Positions 16,394 to 25,095 of a stretch of 34,159 bases of DNA are shown in pieces (the first letter of the stretch is position 1; every line of letters starts with the position of its first letter). The notes beneath the pieces are model-generated. The model did not search any database and was not told the DNA's origin. It was given only the letters and a program-made list of their open reading frames with translations. The position numbers and the translations under genes are program-made. The DNA is from Fen731 sp964481885. GTDB taxonomy: Bacteria > Actinomycetota > Humimicrobiia > Humimicrobiales > Humimicrobiaceae. The stretch covers positions 1-34,159 of the forward strand of contig CAYZUS010000023.1 in NCBI GenBank assembly GCA_964481885.1, in the 5' to 3' direction.

Positions 16394-17188
16394 TTAAAAC
16401 TTATATAGTTTTGCCGCAGTATTATAAAAAATATCTTCCCTGTCACTGTCCATAATATCAGCCGAAAGAACGCTGGCGACGTGATATCTTATATCCATCA
16501 TCGGCATGTCAGTGCCAAAAAGAATCTTTCCTCGCCCTGCCTTGTCGATAACCATTTTAAAAACCGGCGGGTAGATTGTATCGCCTGAAAAATCCATATA
16601 AACATTTTCATGCTTCGAAACAAAATTTATTACTTCAGGATAAAAATTGATCTTGCCCCCTGAATGTCCAAGTATTATTTTAAGATTCGGATATTTTTGA
16701 AGAACGCTTTCAAAAAGAAGCGGGTTTCCGTTAAACTGCTTTGGATTATCGGTATAAGGGCTCCAGGTATGCGAAGATATGACTATGTCATGGCTGGACG
16801 CATATTCCCACAAGGGTTCGTAGAGATTGCTGTCAATCCTTGTTTCATGGACAACCGGATGTATTTTTATTCCTGCAAAATTAATCCTGGCCTTATTGTC
16901 CTCAATAATTTTTAAAGATCCTGAAGAATTTTTAGGGTTGTAAACCAGGTTCCAGTAAAAATAAGAGCCGAATTTTTCCTGGGCCCTTAAGATTTCCTGT
17001 ATTTGCACTGCGGGTGTGTCCCAGATACCGATACAAAGGGAGCATACAGAAATCTCCACATTGTACTTCTTCTGAAGTTCAAATACCCTCTCATCACTAT
17101 AATTATAATACAGGACATTGGGGCCGACCCCAAGATGCATGTGAGAATCAATGATTTTAAAATTTTGAAGTTTTTTATTTAAGTCCAT
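16394..17188 (-). CDS. Amidohydrolase-2 family metal-dependent hydrolase (possible sugar lactonase)
   Basis: 264-aa member of the amidohydrolase superfamily (PF04909 type). Metal-site motifs are intact: DSHMHL (Asp14, His16, His18), GIKIHP, ISSHTW, ILGHSGG and FGTDMP with the catalytic Asp. Characterised relatives include lactonases of rhamnose and fucose oxidation and decarboxylases such as those for aminocarboxymuconate. Its position between a sugar ABC transporter and a sugar isomerase-like gene, and the SDR dehydrogenase in the same locus, favour lactone hydrolysis (inference). AAAGG lies about 8 bases ahead of the ATG. Confidence 0.78.
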   Translation of the reverse strand: MDLNKKLQNFKIIDSHMHLGVGPNVLYYNYSDERVFELQKKYNVEISVCSLCIGIWDTPAVQIQEILRAQEKFGSYFYWNLVYNPKNSSGSLKIIEDNKARINFAGIKIHPVVHETRIDSNLYEPLWEYASSHDIVISSHTWSPYTDNPKQFNGNPLLFESVLQKYPNLKIILGHSGGKINFYPEVINFVSKHENVYMDFSGDTIYPPVFKMVIDKAGRGKILFGTDMPMMDIRYHVASVLSADIMDSDREDIFYNTAAKLYKF

Positions 17189-17261
17189 TATTTGCCTTTG
17201 TTTATCTTTTTGCTCTCAAATTCAACTTATTGGCAGTTTTTTGGCCGCCTTCTTTTGCTTT

Positions 17262-17395
17262 AAATCCAAATTGGATCTAACCAGGCAATTATATTATCAC
17301 TTAACTGCCTGGCGTTTACCAGACTTGCTAACCATTTGGCAATGCAATTGATAATGCCAGTTACTCGGCTGGTACCAATTATTAGCATTGCCAAA
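17262..17395. promoter_or_regulatory. Cluster of hairpins between two amidohydrolase genes
   Basis: Two strong dyads and one weak one fill this spacer. The largest has TTTGGCAATGC (17335-17345) / GCATTGCCAAA (17385-17395), with inner AATTG/CAATT and CCAG/CTGG pairs around an 8-base loop, starting 3 bases after the upstream gene's stop. The second is CCAGGCA (17281-17287) / TGCCTGG (17306-17312). A short ATCCAA/TTGGAT dyad lies near 17263-17275. None has a good T-tract on the minus strand. mRNA processing or attenuation inside the operon is possible. Confidence 0.55.
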
Positions 17396-17398
17396 AAA

Positions 17399-18175
17399 TT
17401 ACAAGCCTATTTTTTCCAGTAACCTTGTAATATTTTTTCCTCCAATATTTTCTTTGGCACTCTCATCAATGTCTGCGGACTCAATCCTGCTGGTATTTAC
17501 TTCAAGGCTTGTGTTTGGAAAATTGGAGCCAAAAATCAGCCTTTCAGAACCGAATTTACTGACATAATGCTCTATCTGGTCCATTAAAAGCATTCCACTT
17601 ACTTCGAGATAAAGATTTTCAAATTCTTCCATCAGTGGAAAATAAAACCTGTTAAACATACATTGCTTGAGAGAGGTTTCAAGAATTACAGGAAGTTTTT
17701 TGTTTTCACCAAGCAATACCTTCAAATCATCGATGGCAAAATATTTATTCCCTGTTATGTCAAGTTCTTTTAAATCCAGCATCAGGGGGAAATTTACCTC
17801 GGCCATTTCATTATAAATTTTTCGCATATAGAAATCATTCAGATAAAACAGATGGGATTTCGGGAATATCCTGAATAATCTTGCCTTGTTTTTATAAGCA
17901 TTTTCCATGTAGTCAGAAAATACAAACTGATGATATACATCGGGAGTGAGCACAAAGCCAAAATAAATGCTATTATTCTGGCTTAGGCCCATAAAACTCA
18001 GCAGGTCGTTATTTCCAATATTCCAGTCATAAGAAAGGGAAAGACTATTTGTAAAAACAGATTTCGTGATATTGTTTTTTAAAAGAAGTGAAAATATATC
18101 TTCTCTGCTTTCTTTTTTTAAGATGTTTTCAACAATTCCACGATTAACCAGGCAATTTACATCAAAAAATTCCAT
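17399..18175 (-). CDS. Amidohydrolase-fold protein lacking the usual metal ligands
   Basis: 258 aa with the overall layout of PF04909 amidohydrolases: an N-terminal FFDVNC where the family has DxHxH, LPVILETSL in the middle, and LIFGSNFP where LFGSDFP is expected. Both the HxH pair and the catalytic Asp are therefore replaced. It may be a non-catalytic paralogue, a binding subunit or an enzyme with another mechanism. It is tightly linked to the permease gene (TAATG overlap at 18173-18177), so it belongs to the transporter operon. The adjacent intact paralogue (16394-17188) suggests the two may pair. Confidence 0.65.
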   Translation of the reverse strand: MEFFDVNCLVNRGIVENILKKESREDIFSLLLKNNITKSVFTNSLSLSYDWNIGNNDLLSFMGLSQNNSIYFGFVLTPDVYHQFVFSDYMENAYKNKARLFRIFPKSHLFYLNDFYMRKIYNEMAEVNFPLMLDLKELDITGNKYFAIDDLKVLLGENKKLPVILETSLKQCMFNRFYFPLMEEFENLYLEVSGMLLMDQIEHYVSKFGSERLIFGSNFPNTSLEVNTSRIESADIDESAKENIGGKNITRLLEKIGL

Positions 18176-19176
18176 TACTTATACCCACCGCCCCTGAGTA
18201 CGTCAATATATACAGCAACCAAAACAATCCCGCCTCTTACTATCATCTGCCAGAATGCCTGTATGCCCATAAGAGTCATTCCGTTTTGAATCATGACCAG
18301 TATTATGACACCAAGCGTCGTACCAATCAGCTTTCCTTTACCGCCTGAAAGGCTTAAGCCACCAAGAAGTGCTGCAGCAATGACATCCATTAAAGTGGAC
18401 TCACCGGTATTAGGCTGTATTGACCCGAGCTGTGCAAGAAGAAAGAATCCGCCTATTCCTGCTGTGGCCCCTGCTATCATAAGCGCTCCAAACCTGATTT
18501 TCCTAAGATTTATTCCAGCAAGATATGATGCATCGCTGTTGCCGCCGACTGCAAATATCTGCCTTCCAAAAGAGGTGTATTTTAAGATTACAAAAATAAT
18601 CAGGTAAACCGCGGTCATTATTAAAAGGACCCTTGGAATCCCAAGAAAAGTCCCCCTGCCCAATGCATAATAAATATCTGATCTTTCAGGTGTTACTGAA
18701 AGCGCTTTGCCTTCTGTAATCATATAGGTAATACCTCTCATTACCATACCTGAAGCAATTGTGCCAATTATCGGATTAATCTTAAGTACAGTTACAATAA
18801 AGCCGTTTACCGCTCCAAGAAATGTTCCGGCAAACAGTGCAAACAGGAAAATTACTCCGACAGGCACCCCGGCCCTGTCCAGTAGAACACAAAAAACCCC
18901 TGTCAGGGCAAGAATTGAAAACTGGCTGACATCAAGCGCACCGATTATTAATGCAACTGTGCACCCGGCTGCAAGTATCCCCATTATGGACATGTAATGC
19001 CCTACATTTACAAGGTTTTTAACTGTAAAAAAATAAGGGGATGCAATACTGAAAACAATGCCTAAAATAATAATTGCACCCAGCAAACTTATTTGTGTTC
19101 CCCAGTCCCTGTTTACTTCAGCAAACTTTGTCCGGGAACCGGAGACACTGCCTTGAGATTTATTTATATTTGCCAT
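18175..19176 (-). CDS. Ribose/rhamnose-type sugar ABC transporter permease
   Basis: 333-aa inner-membrane permease of the RbsC/BPD_transp_2 class with about 8-10 hydrophobic helices. The segment ALDVSQFSILALTGV and KINPIIGTIASGMVMRGI are typical of the carbohydrate-uptake-2 (CUT2) branch. It forms the channel with the ATPase directly upstream (1-bp gap) and the lipoprotein binding protein. The single permease gene implies a homodimer. Confidence 0.92.
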   Translation of the reverse strand: MANINKSQGSVSGSRTKFAEVNRDWGTQISLLGAIIILGIVFSIASPYFFTVKNLVNVGHYMSIMGILAAGCTVALIIGALDVSQFSILALTGVFCVLLDRAGVPVGVIFLFALFAGTFLGAVNGFIVTVLKINPIIGTIASGMVMRGITYMITEGKALSVTPERSDIYYALGRGTFLGIPRVLLIMTAVYLIIFVILKYTSFGRQIFAVGGNSDASYLAGINLRKIRFGALMIAGATAGIGGFFLLAQLGSIQPNTGESTLMDVIAAALLGGLSLSGGKGKLIGTTLGVIILVMIQNGMTLMGIQAFWQMIVRGGIVLVAVYIDVLRGGGYK

Positions 19177-19177
19177 A

Positions 19178-20674
19178 TTACTCCTTCTTGCCTAATGCAG
19201 ATTTTAAAATATTTTCCTGGTCAAAATCCTTTTTTTCAAAACAATCTGAAATCCCGCCGTTATGGATTGTTATGATCCTGTCAGCAATTGCCATAATTTC
19301 CAGAAGCTCTGAAGAAATCATGATTATCCCAAGCCCGTTTTCACGAAAACTTTCCATCAGCTTGTAAACTTCAACTTTTGCGCCAACATCTATGCCCCTT
19401 GTAGGTTCATTCATGATTAGAACAGATGGTTTTGTATTCATCCATTTTGCAATTACCACTTTTTGCTGATTTCCTCCGGACAAGCTTTCGACAACAGTGT
19501 TTACACTTGGAGCTTTGATATTTATTTTCCTGATCCAATTATTAACATCCTTTTGCTCTTCCCTCATGTTTAGGAAAAGTCCCAGAAATTTGTAAAAATC
19601 AAGAGAGGCAAGAGAAATATTTTGCGTAACCGAATGCATGAGAATGAGGCCATCATGTTTTCTGTCAGCAGGAACATAAGCAAGCCCTGATTTAATGGCT
19701 TTTCTTGGAGAAGTAATTTTAACGGGCTTACCGTTAATTTTAACACTTCCTGAGTTTATCTTTTCTTTGCCAAACATTGCCTCAACTATTTTTGTTCTTC
19801 CAGAACCCATGAGCCCAAAAAGGCCAAGTATTTCTCCGCTTTTAACGCTAAATGAAACATCTCTTATAAAATCATTTGAAATACCTTCAACTTCAAGAAT
19901 AGTCTGGCCCATTTTTCCTTTTGAAATAGGAAACATATCTTTTATTTCCCTGCCAACCATAAGCCTGACTATTTCATTTTTATCGGTTTTATCTGTATCC
20001 AAAACACTGACTTTTTTGCCATCCCGCAAAATAACGACCCTCTGGGCCACTTTGAAAACCTCTTCTATTCTGTGTGATATATAGATAACGGATTTACCCT
20101 CTGAGACCAGCTTTTTTATTAAACTAAATAAAATCTCTGTTTCTTCACTGTTAAGAGGTGCGGTAGGCTCATCCATGATAATTACCTTTACATCCTTTGA
20201 TATTGCCTTTGCAATCTCAAGAAGCTGCTTTTTTGCTACGGAGAGATATTTTGCATCTGAGTTGGGGCTGCCCTTTAATCCCACCTCATCCATAATTTTT
20301 TTTGCATCTCTTTTTAATTTTGCATAACTAACAAGCCCAAACTTGTTTCTTGGAAGCTCGCCCAAAAATATGTTTTCTGCAACGCTTAAATCCGGCAGAT
20401 AATTAAATTCCTGGTAAATTGTTGCTATGCCCATCTTGATGGCACGCCCTGGAGTAAAGTTGTGGTCAACTTTCTGCCCGTTTAATATTATTTCACCGCC
20501 GTCAGGCTTGTATGCTCCTGAAAGCACTTTCATAAGGGTGGATTTTCCAGCTCCGTTTTCACCGACAAGCGCAAGTACTTCACCTTTCTTAAGATCGATA
20601 CTTACATCATCTAAAGCCAGCACCCCGGGAAACCTCTTTGTGATATTTTTCATCTCTAACAGCAAATTATCCAA
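19178..20674 (-). CDS. CUT2 sugar ABC transporter ATP-binding protein (two ABC domains)
   Basis: 498-aa RbsA/MglA-type fusion of two nucleotide-binding domains. Domain 1: Walker A GENGAGKST (38-46), signature LSVAKKQLLEIAKA, Walker B VIIMDEPTAPL. Domain 2: degenerate P-loop GLMGSGRTK, signature LSGGNQQKVVIAKW, Walker B VLIMNEPTRGID. The asymmetry is normal for this family. The start is TTG at 20672-20674, with GGGAAGG 7-10 bases upstream; no ATG fits. It powers uptake by the permease and binding protein on either side. Confidence 0.94.
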   Translation of the reverse strand: MDNLLLEMKNITKRFPGVLALDDVSIDLKKGEVLALVGENGAGKSTLMKVLSGAYKPDGGEIILNGQKVDHNFTPGRAIKMGIATIYQEFNYLPDLSVAENIFLGELPRNKFGLVSYAKLKRDAKKIMDEVGLKGSPNSDAKYLSVAKKQLLEIAKAISKDVKVIIMDEPTAPLNSEETEILFSLIKKLVSEGKSVIYISHRIEEVFKVAQRVVILRDGKKVSVLDTDKTDKNEIVRLMVGREIKDMFPISKGKMGQTILEVEGISNDFIRDVSFSVKSGEILGLFGLMGSGRTKIVEAMFGKEKINSGSVKINGKPVKITSPRKAIKSGLAYVPADRKHDGLILMHSVTQNISLASLDFYKFLGLFLNMREEQKDVNNWIRKINIKAPSVNTVVESLSGGNQQKVVIAKWMNTKPSVLIMNEPTRGIDVGAKVEVYKLMESFRENGLGIIMISSELLEIMAIADRIITIHNGGISDCFEKKDFDQENILKSALGKKE

Positions 20675-20728
20675 ATTTTCACCTTCCCTTTTGTTATATT
20701 TAAGGTATTGTATGGGCGAAAAAAAACT

Positions 20729-21784
20729 TTACTTGCTAGGGTAAAACTCTTCCAGATTATCTTTGTTTATTACAAAGTGTTTTACATAAACTTCCATTGG
20801 CACTTCTTTGCCTTCAAGAATCTCTATTGCCATAGGTATTACCTGTGAACCGTACAGTTCCGGAGCAAAAGCTGTCGAAGCTACCCATACGTCTCCGCCG
20901 CCTGCCCTAATATGGTCCTGGAACGGAGTGTCTCCACCGGTTGAGCCTATCATGACATCTGCTTCTCTTGCTGATGCTTCTACACCTGCAAATACGCCTG
21001 CGCCACTCTCATCGTTATGAGTAGTAAACACTACATGTTTTAAATCAGGATGAGCAGTCAGGAAATCTGTAGCTTTTTGCTTGCAGTTTACTGTCTGGTC
21101 AGATGAACCGGCGTCAAATAAGAAGTTCATATCGTCAGCAGGAAATTCTATTCCTTCAGCACTTTTGAAATATTCCTCGGCACCTTTAACTCTGTCCATA
21201 ACAATATCGCCACCGGCCAGGTAATAAAGCCCTACAAATGCATCGATTTTACCATCCCATTTATCTTTAATCAGGCCTGTCATATACTCACCAAGAACCT
21301 GTCCGGCAATATAGGAATTGGCCCCAAAGTAATATGTTCCTTCGTAAATTGTATCCATGGAGATCAGTTTTACGTCGGCATCATTACACATTTTAAGCAT
21401 GGTTGCCCCGACTTCAGGAATCCAGTTAAAGTCTATGATCAGGTCACAGCCTTTATCTATAAGAGTCTGGGTGTTTGCCACCATTTTGGCTCCGTCCATC
21501 ATTGCTTCGGTATACTCCAGTTCAACACCGGCTTTTGCAGCCTCGTCTCTGATGCCTTTTGAAACCTTGGCACAAAATTCATGTGAATCAGCATAGTTGT
21601 TAAAACCTATTTTCCAGACTTTTGCAGCTTCAGTAGCTGCCGCAGTCGTTTCAGCTGCTGCAGTAGTAGCTGCTGCAGTGGTCACAGCTGCTGCAGTCGT
21701 TTCTGCTGTTGTAGCTGCTGCTGTGCAGCCGCTTACAGCAATTATAAGCGCTGCGACAATCAGTACAATAACTAATTTTTTCAC
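20729..21784 (-). CDS. Sugar-binding lipoprotein of the CUT2 ABC transporter
   Basis: Periplasmic-binding-protein-like receptor of 351 aa, membrane-anchored as a lipoprotein: KKL, hydrophobic helix, lipobox AVSGC with Cys20. A linker of about 45 residues rich in Thr/Ala with ETTA repeats follows, then a Peripla_BP_4-type domain (KIGFNNYADSHEFC, LIDFNWIPEVG, GGDTPFQDHI). GTG at 21782-21784 is preferred: GGAGG lies 6 bases ahead of it but directly abuts the ATG two codons earlier, which is too close. It is the first gene of the transporter set; the ligand is not readable from sequence. Confidence 0.88.
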   Translation of the reverse strand: MKKLVIVLIVAALIIAVSGCTAAATTAETTAAAVTTAAATTAAAETTAAATEAAKVWKIGFNNYADSHEFCAKVSKGIRDEAAKAGVELEYTEAMMDGAKMVANTQTLIDKGCDLIIDFNWIPEVGATMLKMCNDADVKLISMDTIYEGTYYFGANSYIAGQVLGEYMTGLIKDKWDGKIDAFVGLYYLAGGDIVMDRVKGAEEYFKSAEGIEFPADDMNFLFDAGSSDQTVNCKQKATDFLTAHPDLKHVVFTTHNDESGAGVFAGVEASAREADVMIGSTGGDTPFQDHIRAGGGDVWVASTAFAPELYGSQVIPMAIEILEGKEVPMEVYVKHFVINKDNLEEFYPSK

Positions 21785-21962
21785 CGACATCCTCCTTTTT
21801 ATAACTTGTTTTTTACTTTTCCGCCCATACAATATTTTTAACTTTAAAAAGTTTTTCTAATCTTAAAAAATATTAAAACAATTTTATTTTCAACCAATAT
21901 AATATTTTATAACTACAGCCGTCTCTTTCAGGGAATAAAATAACAATAATAATTATTTCTTT

Positions 21963-23042
21963 TTAGACCCTTATCTCATTTATTGCTTCAGCAACTGCCA
22001 TAATGCCATTTTCAAATATTTCCCTGTTATTTTCATTGGCCCCCATCATTCCCATCTCCGAAAACCCAATTGCCTTATTATAAGAATTGTCACTTTCAAG
22101 CAATTCAAGGGTATATTTCTTTGTTTTTTCATAACCCTGGAAAAAAACAGTTTCAGGAAAATTTATAAGGATACTTACTTCCTCCCCTACAGCTTTTCTT
22201 AATTCCGGCAAAGAAATATCACTATATGGCGGAGGAGTGTAAGACTCTATGTAATCTGGCCTCACTTCAGCGAGCCAGTTTTTATGCCTCTTTAAAAATT
22301 TGGCATGTGCGTGAATACCGAGTTTCTTTTCTTTTGATTTTAAAGTACTGAATACCTTTTTATAATGCGGAACTTCATATTTAATATAATTTTCAGGGGA
22401 AATATTATCAGATATGTCTCCGACATGTTGAAGTCCTGAATAATTCATTTTGGAAAAAATATTCAGCTGTTTTTCAGATCTTTTCTCCAGTGCGCCCAGA
22501 AGCCTGTTAAACAATACAGGATTGTCATATTGTTCAAAACTCCATTTCTCAAGTCCTAACAGGAGCTCAGCTTCAGTATAGGCAGGCTCAGGACCGACAA
22601 TATGCGAAACTCCGTCTTCTCCAAGGTCAAGGTTTTTCAAATTGAATTCACTTAAATCATGGCTGAACTCTGTATCTTCAATCATATATATTAATGGCTC
22701 ATAGTCCTTTGCATTTTTTATAAAGAATTCTGATTTAACTTCCCACATCGGGGAAGATATTCTTTCTGTATTAGTATAAGCTTCAAAAGAAATATCCCCT
22801 TTTGGTGTATGGTATATAGTTTCAACACCGGTTTTTGCAGCTTTCCTGGTTATGGAAACATTGGGATTAAATGAAATAAGTGGAGAAGACAGCAATAAAA
22901 ATCCCATACCTGCGTTTCTTAGCCTTCTTTCAAAATAACCCGATGGCATAAGTTCCGAAAAACAAAAAAATGGAATCTTATCCGGTTTATCCCCGTTTAA
23001 AACTGTAAGAATTCTTTTTCTGAAACTCATCTGACTATCCAT
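21963..23042 (-). CDS. Second URO-D superfamily protein, divergent
   Basis: 359-aa URO-D-like barrel. It opens with RKRILTVLNGDKPDKIPF, the family's common N-terminal signature, and includes GLQHVGDISDNISPENY, GIHAHAKF, and a C-terminal YNKAIGFSEMGMMGANENN in place of the usual G-x-GCEVPP/xN segment. It is only distantly similar to the 14336-15373 protein, so they are not a recent duplication. Start is ATG at 23042 or the ATG four codons later (which has a weak GGATAG ahead). It sits between the kinase and the transporter genes in the same orientation. Function unknown. Confidence 0.72.
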   Translation of the reverse strand: MDSQMSFRKRILTVLNGDKPDKIPFFCFSELMPSGYFERRLRNAGMGFLLLSSPLISFNPNVSITRKAAKTGVETIYHTPKGDISFEAYTNTERISSPMWEVKSEFFIKNAKDYEPLIYMIEDTEFSHDLSEFNLKNLDLGEDGVSHIVGPEPAYTEAELLLGLEKWSFEQYDNPVLFNRLLGALEKRSEKQLNIFSKMNYSGLQHVGDISDNISPENYIKYEVPHYKKVFSTLKSKEKKLGIHAHAKFLKRHKNWLAEVRPDYIESYTPPPYSDISLPELRKAVGEEVSILINFPETVFFQGYEKTKKYTLELLESDNSYNKAIGFSEMGMMGANENNREIFENGIMAVAEAINEIRV

Positions 23043-23098
23043 TAAAATATTTTTTATTTAAAAATTTCTAAAATAAAATTAATTTATTTATTCCTTTA

Positions 23099-23168
23099 GC
23101 GAGAACTCTTTACCTAAAACTCTCCGTTTAGAACATTTTGCCTAAAACTTTATGCCTAAAACTCTTGT
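23099..23168. repeat. 14-bp tandem repeat, five copies
   Basis: Five consecutive 14-bp units fill 23099-23168: GCGAGAACTCTTTA, CCTAAAACTCTCCG, TTTAGAACATTTTG, CCTAAAACTTTATG and CCTAAAACTCTTGT. It lies between the rhamnulokinase-like gene's 3' end and the second URO-D-like gene. No coding meaning. Confidence 0.75.
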
Positions 23169-23239
23169 TATTCTCCTTAAAAATATTTCACCTTAAAGCA
23201 TCTGGTAATTGATAACACCGATACAGGCTTATTTACTTT

Positions 23240-24739
23240 TTAAAAATTATAAAAACTGACATACTCTTTGTATTTGTTTTCCCACAAATCACAGTCTGAA
23301 GGCTCGTATGTTATCAATTTGCTGGATGCAAATGACAGCTGCCTTCCTTCTTCAATATTTTTAATCTCACCGTCGGCCATAAGCTGCATTAACAGATTGC
23401 CGACAGAAGACGCTTCCAATGGTCCTGTGACTATTTCAATCTTCATGGCATCTGCGAGCCATTGGCAGAAAAGCCTGTTATTTACTCCTCCTCCGGTAAG
23501 ATGGAGCCTGTTTATTTTCCTGCCGTAATATTTAACGAGCAATTCAAAATAATACCTGACAGCCATGACAAGGCTCTCATAAATACATCTTGAAATCTCA
23601 CCGACAGACTGAGGCACAGGTATTTTATTCTGGCGACAGTAATTTCTAATCACTTCAGGCATGTCATCACTATTTTGGCTAAAAACAGGGTCTTCAGTAT
23701 TAATAAGTGACAGAAATGGCCGAACACTTCTGTATGAGTCATCAATTTCGCTCCAGGAAATCCTGGCGCCTCCTGACCTTTGCCACTTGTCAACACACTG
23801 CTGTATGATCCAGAATCCGGTCAGGTTTCTTGCGAAAAAATTCTTTCTTAAAACACCGCCCTCATTTGTAAACATATGGTTTAAAGCATCAAAATTTATG
23901 ATCGGGCCATCAGTTTCCATACCCACTACCAGCCATGTTCCGGTGGAAATGAAAGCGGGTGAATTATTTTTATAATCCAATGGAATTCCTGCAATTGCTG
24001 AAGCTGTGTCGTGTCCCACCGCAGCAGCAACGGGGAATGTTTTTATCCCCAGTTCATTGCAAATCTCACTTGAAATATTTCCTGTTTTTACTCCGGGGTC
24101 GATAATATCCGGCAGAATATTTTTTGAAAAACCGGAATTTTCAATTATTCTATCCTCCCATGTCCCTGTGCGACAGTTTACGAGCAAGGTACCGCATGCC
24201 GTTGAATATTCCATGGCAAAATTTCCGGTCAGGAAATAATTAAAAAGATCAGACAATGGAAGAAATTTGTAAGTATTTTCAAGCTCATAGCTTTTTTCGC
24301 TTGACAGCTTTTCCAGGTAAAATGCCGGTGCAAGCGGTGTGGCAAAATACCCTGTAAGTTCATAAAAATCCCGAAGAGTTATTGTTTTAAAAAGGTTTTC
24401 AACCGGTCTGCATGCTTTATCAGGGTCCCTGTATGTCAGGGGGTTTGAAATAAGCTTTCCTGATTTATCGATAAGGCCGAAATCCAATCCCCAGGTATCA
24501 ACAGCAACCGACCTGATATCCTCGTATTTACTGAAAGCCTCAGAAATGCCATTTTTTAGTTCACCGAAGAGCCTTAATATATCCCAAAAGTACCTGCCGC
24601 TTAAAAGCACCTGGCTGTTTTCAAATCTGTGAAGTGTTTGAATTTCAAACTTATTTCCAGAGTATGCTCCAACACAAATTCGGCCATTGCTTGCCCCCAA
24701 ATCAGCTATTATGTAGTTTTTGCTGCTATCTTTTTTCAT
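23240..24739 (-). CDS. rhaB: Rhamnulokinase-like FGGY sugar kinase
   Basis: 499-aa FGGY-family kinase that would phosphorylate a ketose (L-rhamnulose in RhaB) with ATP. Family features: ADLGASNGR (12-20, phosphate-1 loop), SVAVDTWGLDFGLID, PLTYRDP, GHDTASAIAGIP, FISTGTWLVVG and LHLTGGGVNNRLFCQWLADA with GPLEASSVGN. These motif forms, especially DLGASNGR and VDTWGLDF, are of the RhaB subgroup rather than xylulokinase or glycerol kinase. No rhamnose isomerase (rhaA) or rhamnulose-1-phosphate aldolase (rhaD) is in the window, so the natural substrate could be another 6-deoxyketose. The ATG lacks a clear ribosome-binding site. Confidence 0.85.
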   Translation of the reverse strand: MKKDSSKNYIIADLGASNGRICVGAYSGNKFEIQTLHRFENSQVLLSGRYFWDILRLFGELKNGISEAFSKYEDIRSVAVDTWGLDFGLIDKSGKLISNPLTYRDPDKACRPVENLFKTITLRDFYELTGYFATPLAPAFYLEKLSSEKSYELENTYKFLPLSDLFNYFLTGNFAMEYSTACGTLLVNCRTGTWEDRIIENSGFSKNILPDIIDPGVKTGNISSEICNELGIKTFPVAAAVGHDTASAIAGIPLDYKNNSPAFISTGTWLVVGMETDGPIINFDALNHMFTNEGGVLRKNFFARNLTGFWIIQQCVDKWQRSGGARISWSEIDDSYRSVRPFLSLINTEDPVFSQNSDDMPEVIRNYCRQNKIPVPQSVGEISRCIYESLVMAVRYYFELLVKYYGRKINRLHLTGGGVNNRLFCQWLADAMKIEIVTGPLEASSVGNLLMQLMADGEIKNIEEGRQLSFASSKLITYEPSDCDLWENKYKEYVSFYNF

Positions 24740-24761
24740 TGATACTTATTGTCTACTTTGT

Positions 24762-25095
24762 AAATAAACATCACGCGACATTTGTGCTTTTTTTTCAAAT
24801 CAAACCAGCGCGAAACTAATATTTTCTTTTTAAATAAATTCATCGCAGCACTAATATTTTCTTTTTAAATAAATTCATCGCAGCACTAATGTTTTCTTTT
24901 TAAATCAAGCCNNNNNNNNNNNNNNNNNNNNNNNNNNNNNNNNNNNNNNNNNNNNNNNNNNNNNNNNNNNNNNNNNNNNNNNNNNNNNNNNNNNNNNNNN
25001 NNNNNNNNNNNTTTTCTTTTTAAATAAATTCATCGCAGCACTAATGTTTTCTTTTTAAATCAAGCCATCGTGATATTTACACCTATCTTTTTAAG
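24762..25095 (-). repeat. Tandem array of 35-38-bp units derived from the deoR 3' end, with a gap inside
   Basis: Units start at 24817, 24852 and 24887 with an exact 35-bp period, and continue after the N gap. On the minus strand each unit reads TTTAAAAAGAAAA...CGATGAATTTATT or a variant ending CGCTGGTTTGATT. The last 38 bases of deoR (CTTAAAAAGATAGG...GATGGCTTGATT) are clearly the same unit, and a further decayed copy lies at 24762-24799. Confidence 0.8.
24912..25011. other. Assembly gap (100 N) inside the tandem array
   Basis: 100 N of nominal length. The 55 bases before it (24857-24911) and the 55 after it (25012-25066) are identical, so the true junction may be a direct overlap or an unknown number of 35-bp repeats. 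Confidence 0.95.

Noticed and set aside
24762..25095. Possible CRISPR array (regular 35-bp period)
   Set aside because: Repeats are contiguous with no unique spacers, and they derive from the deoR end; no cas genes nearby.
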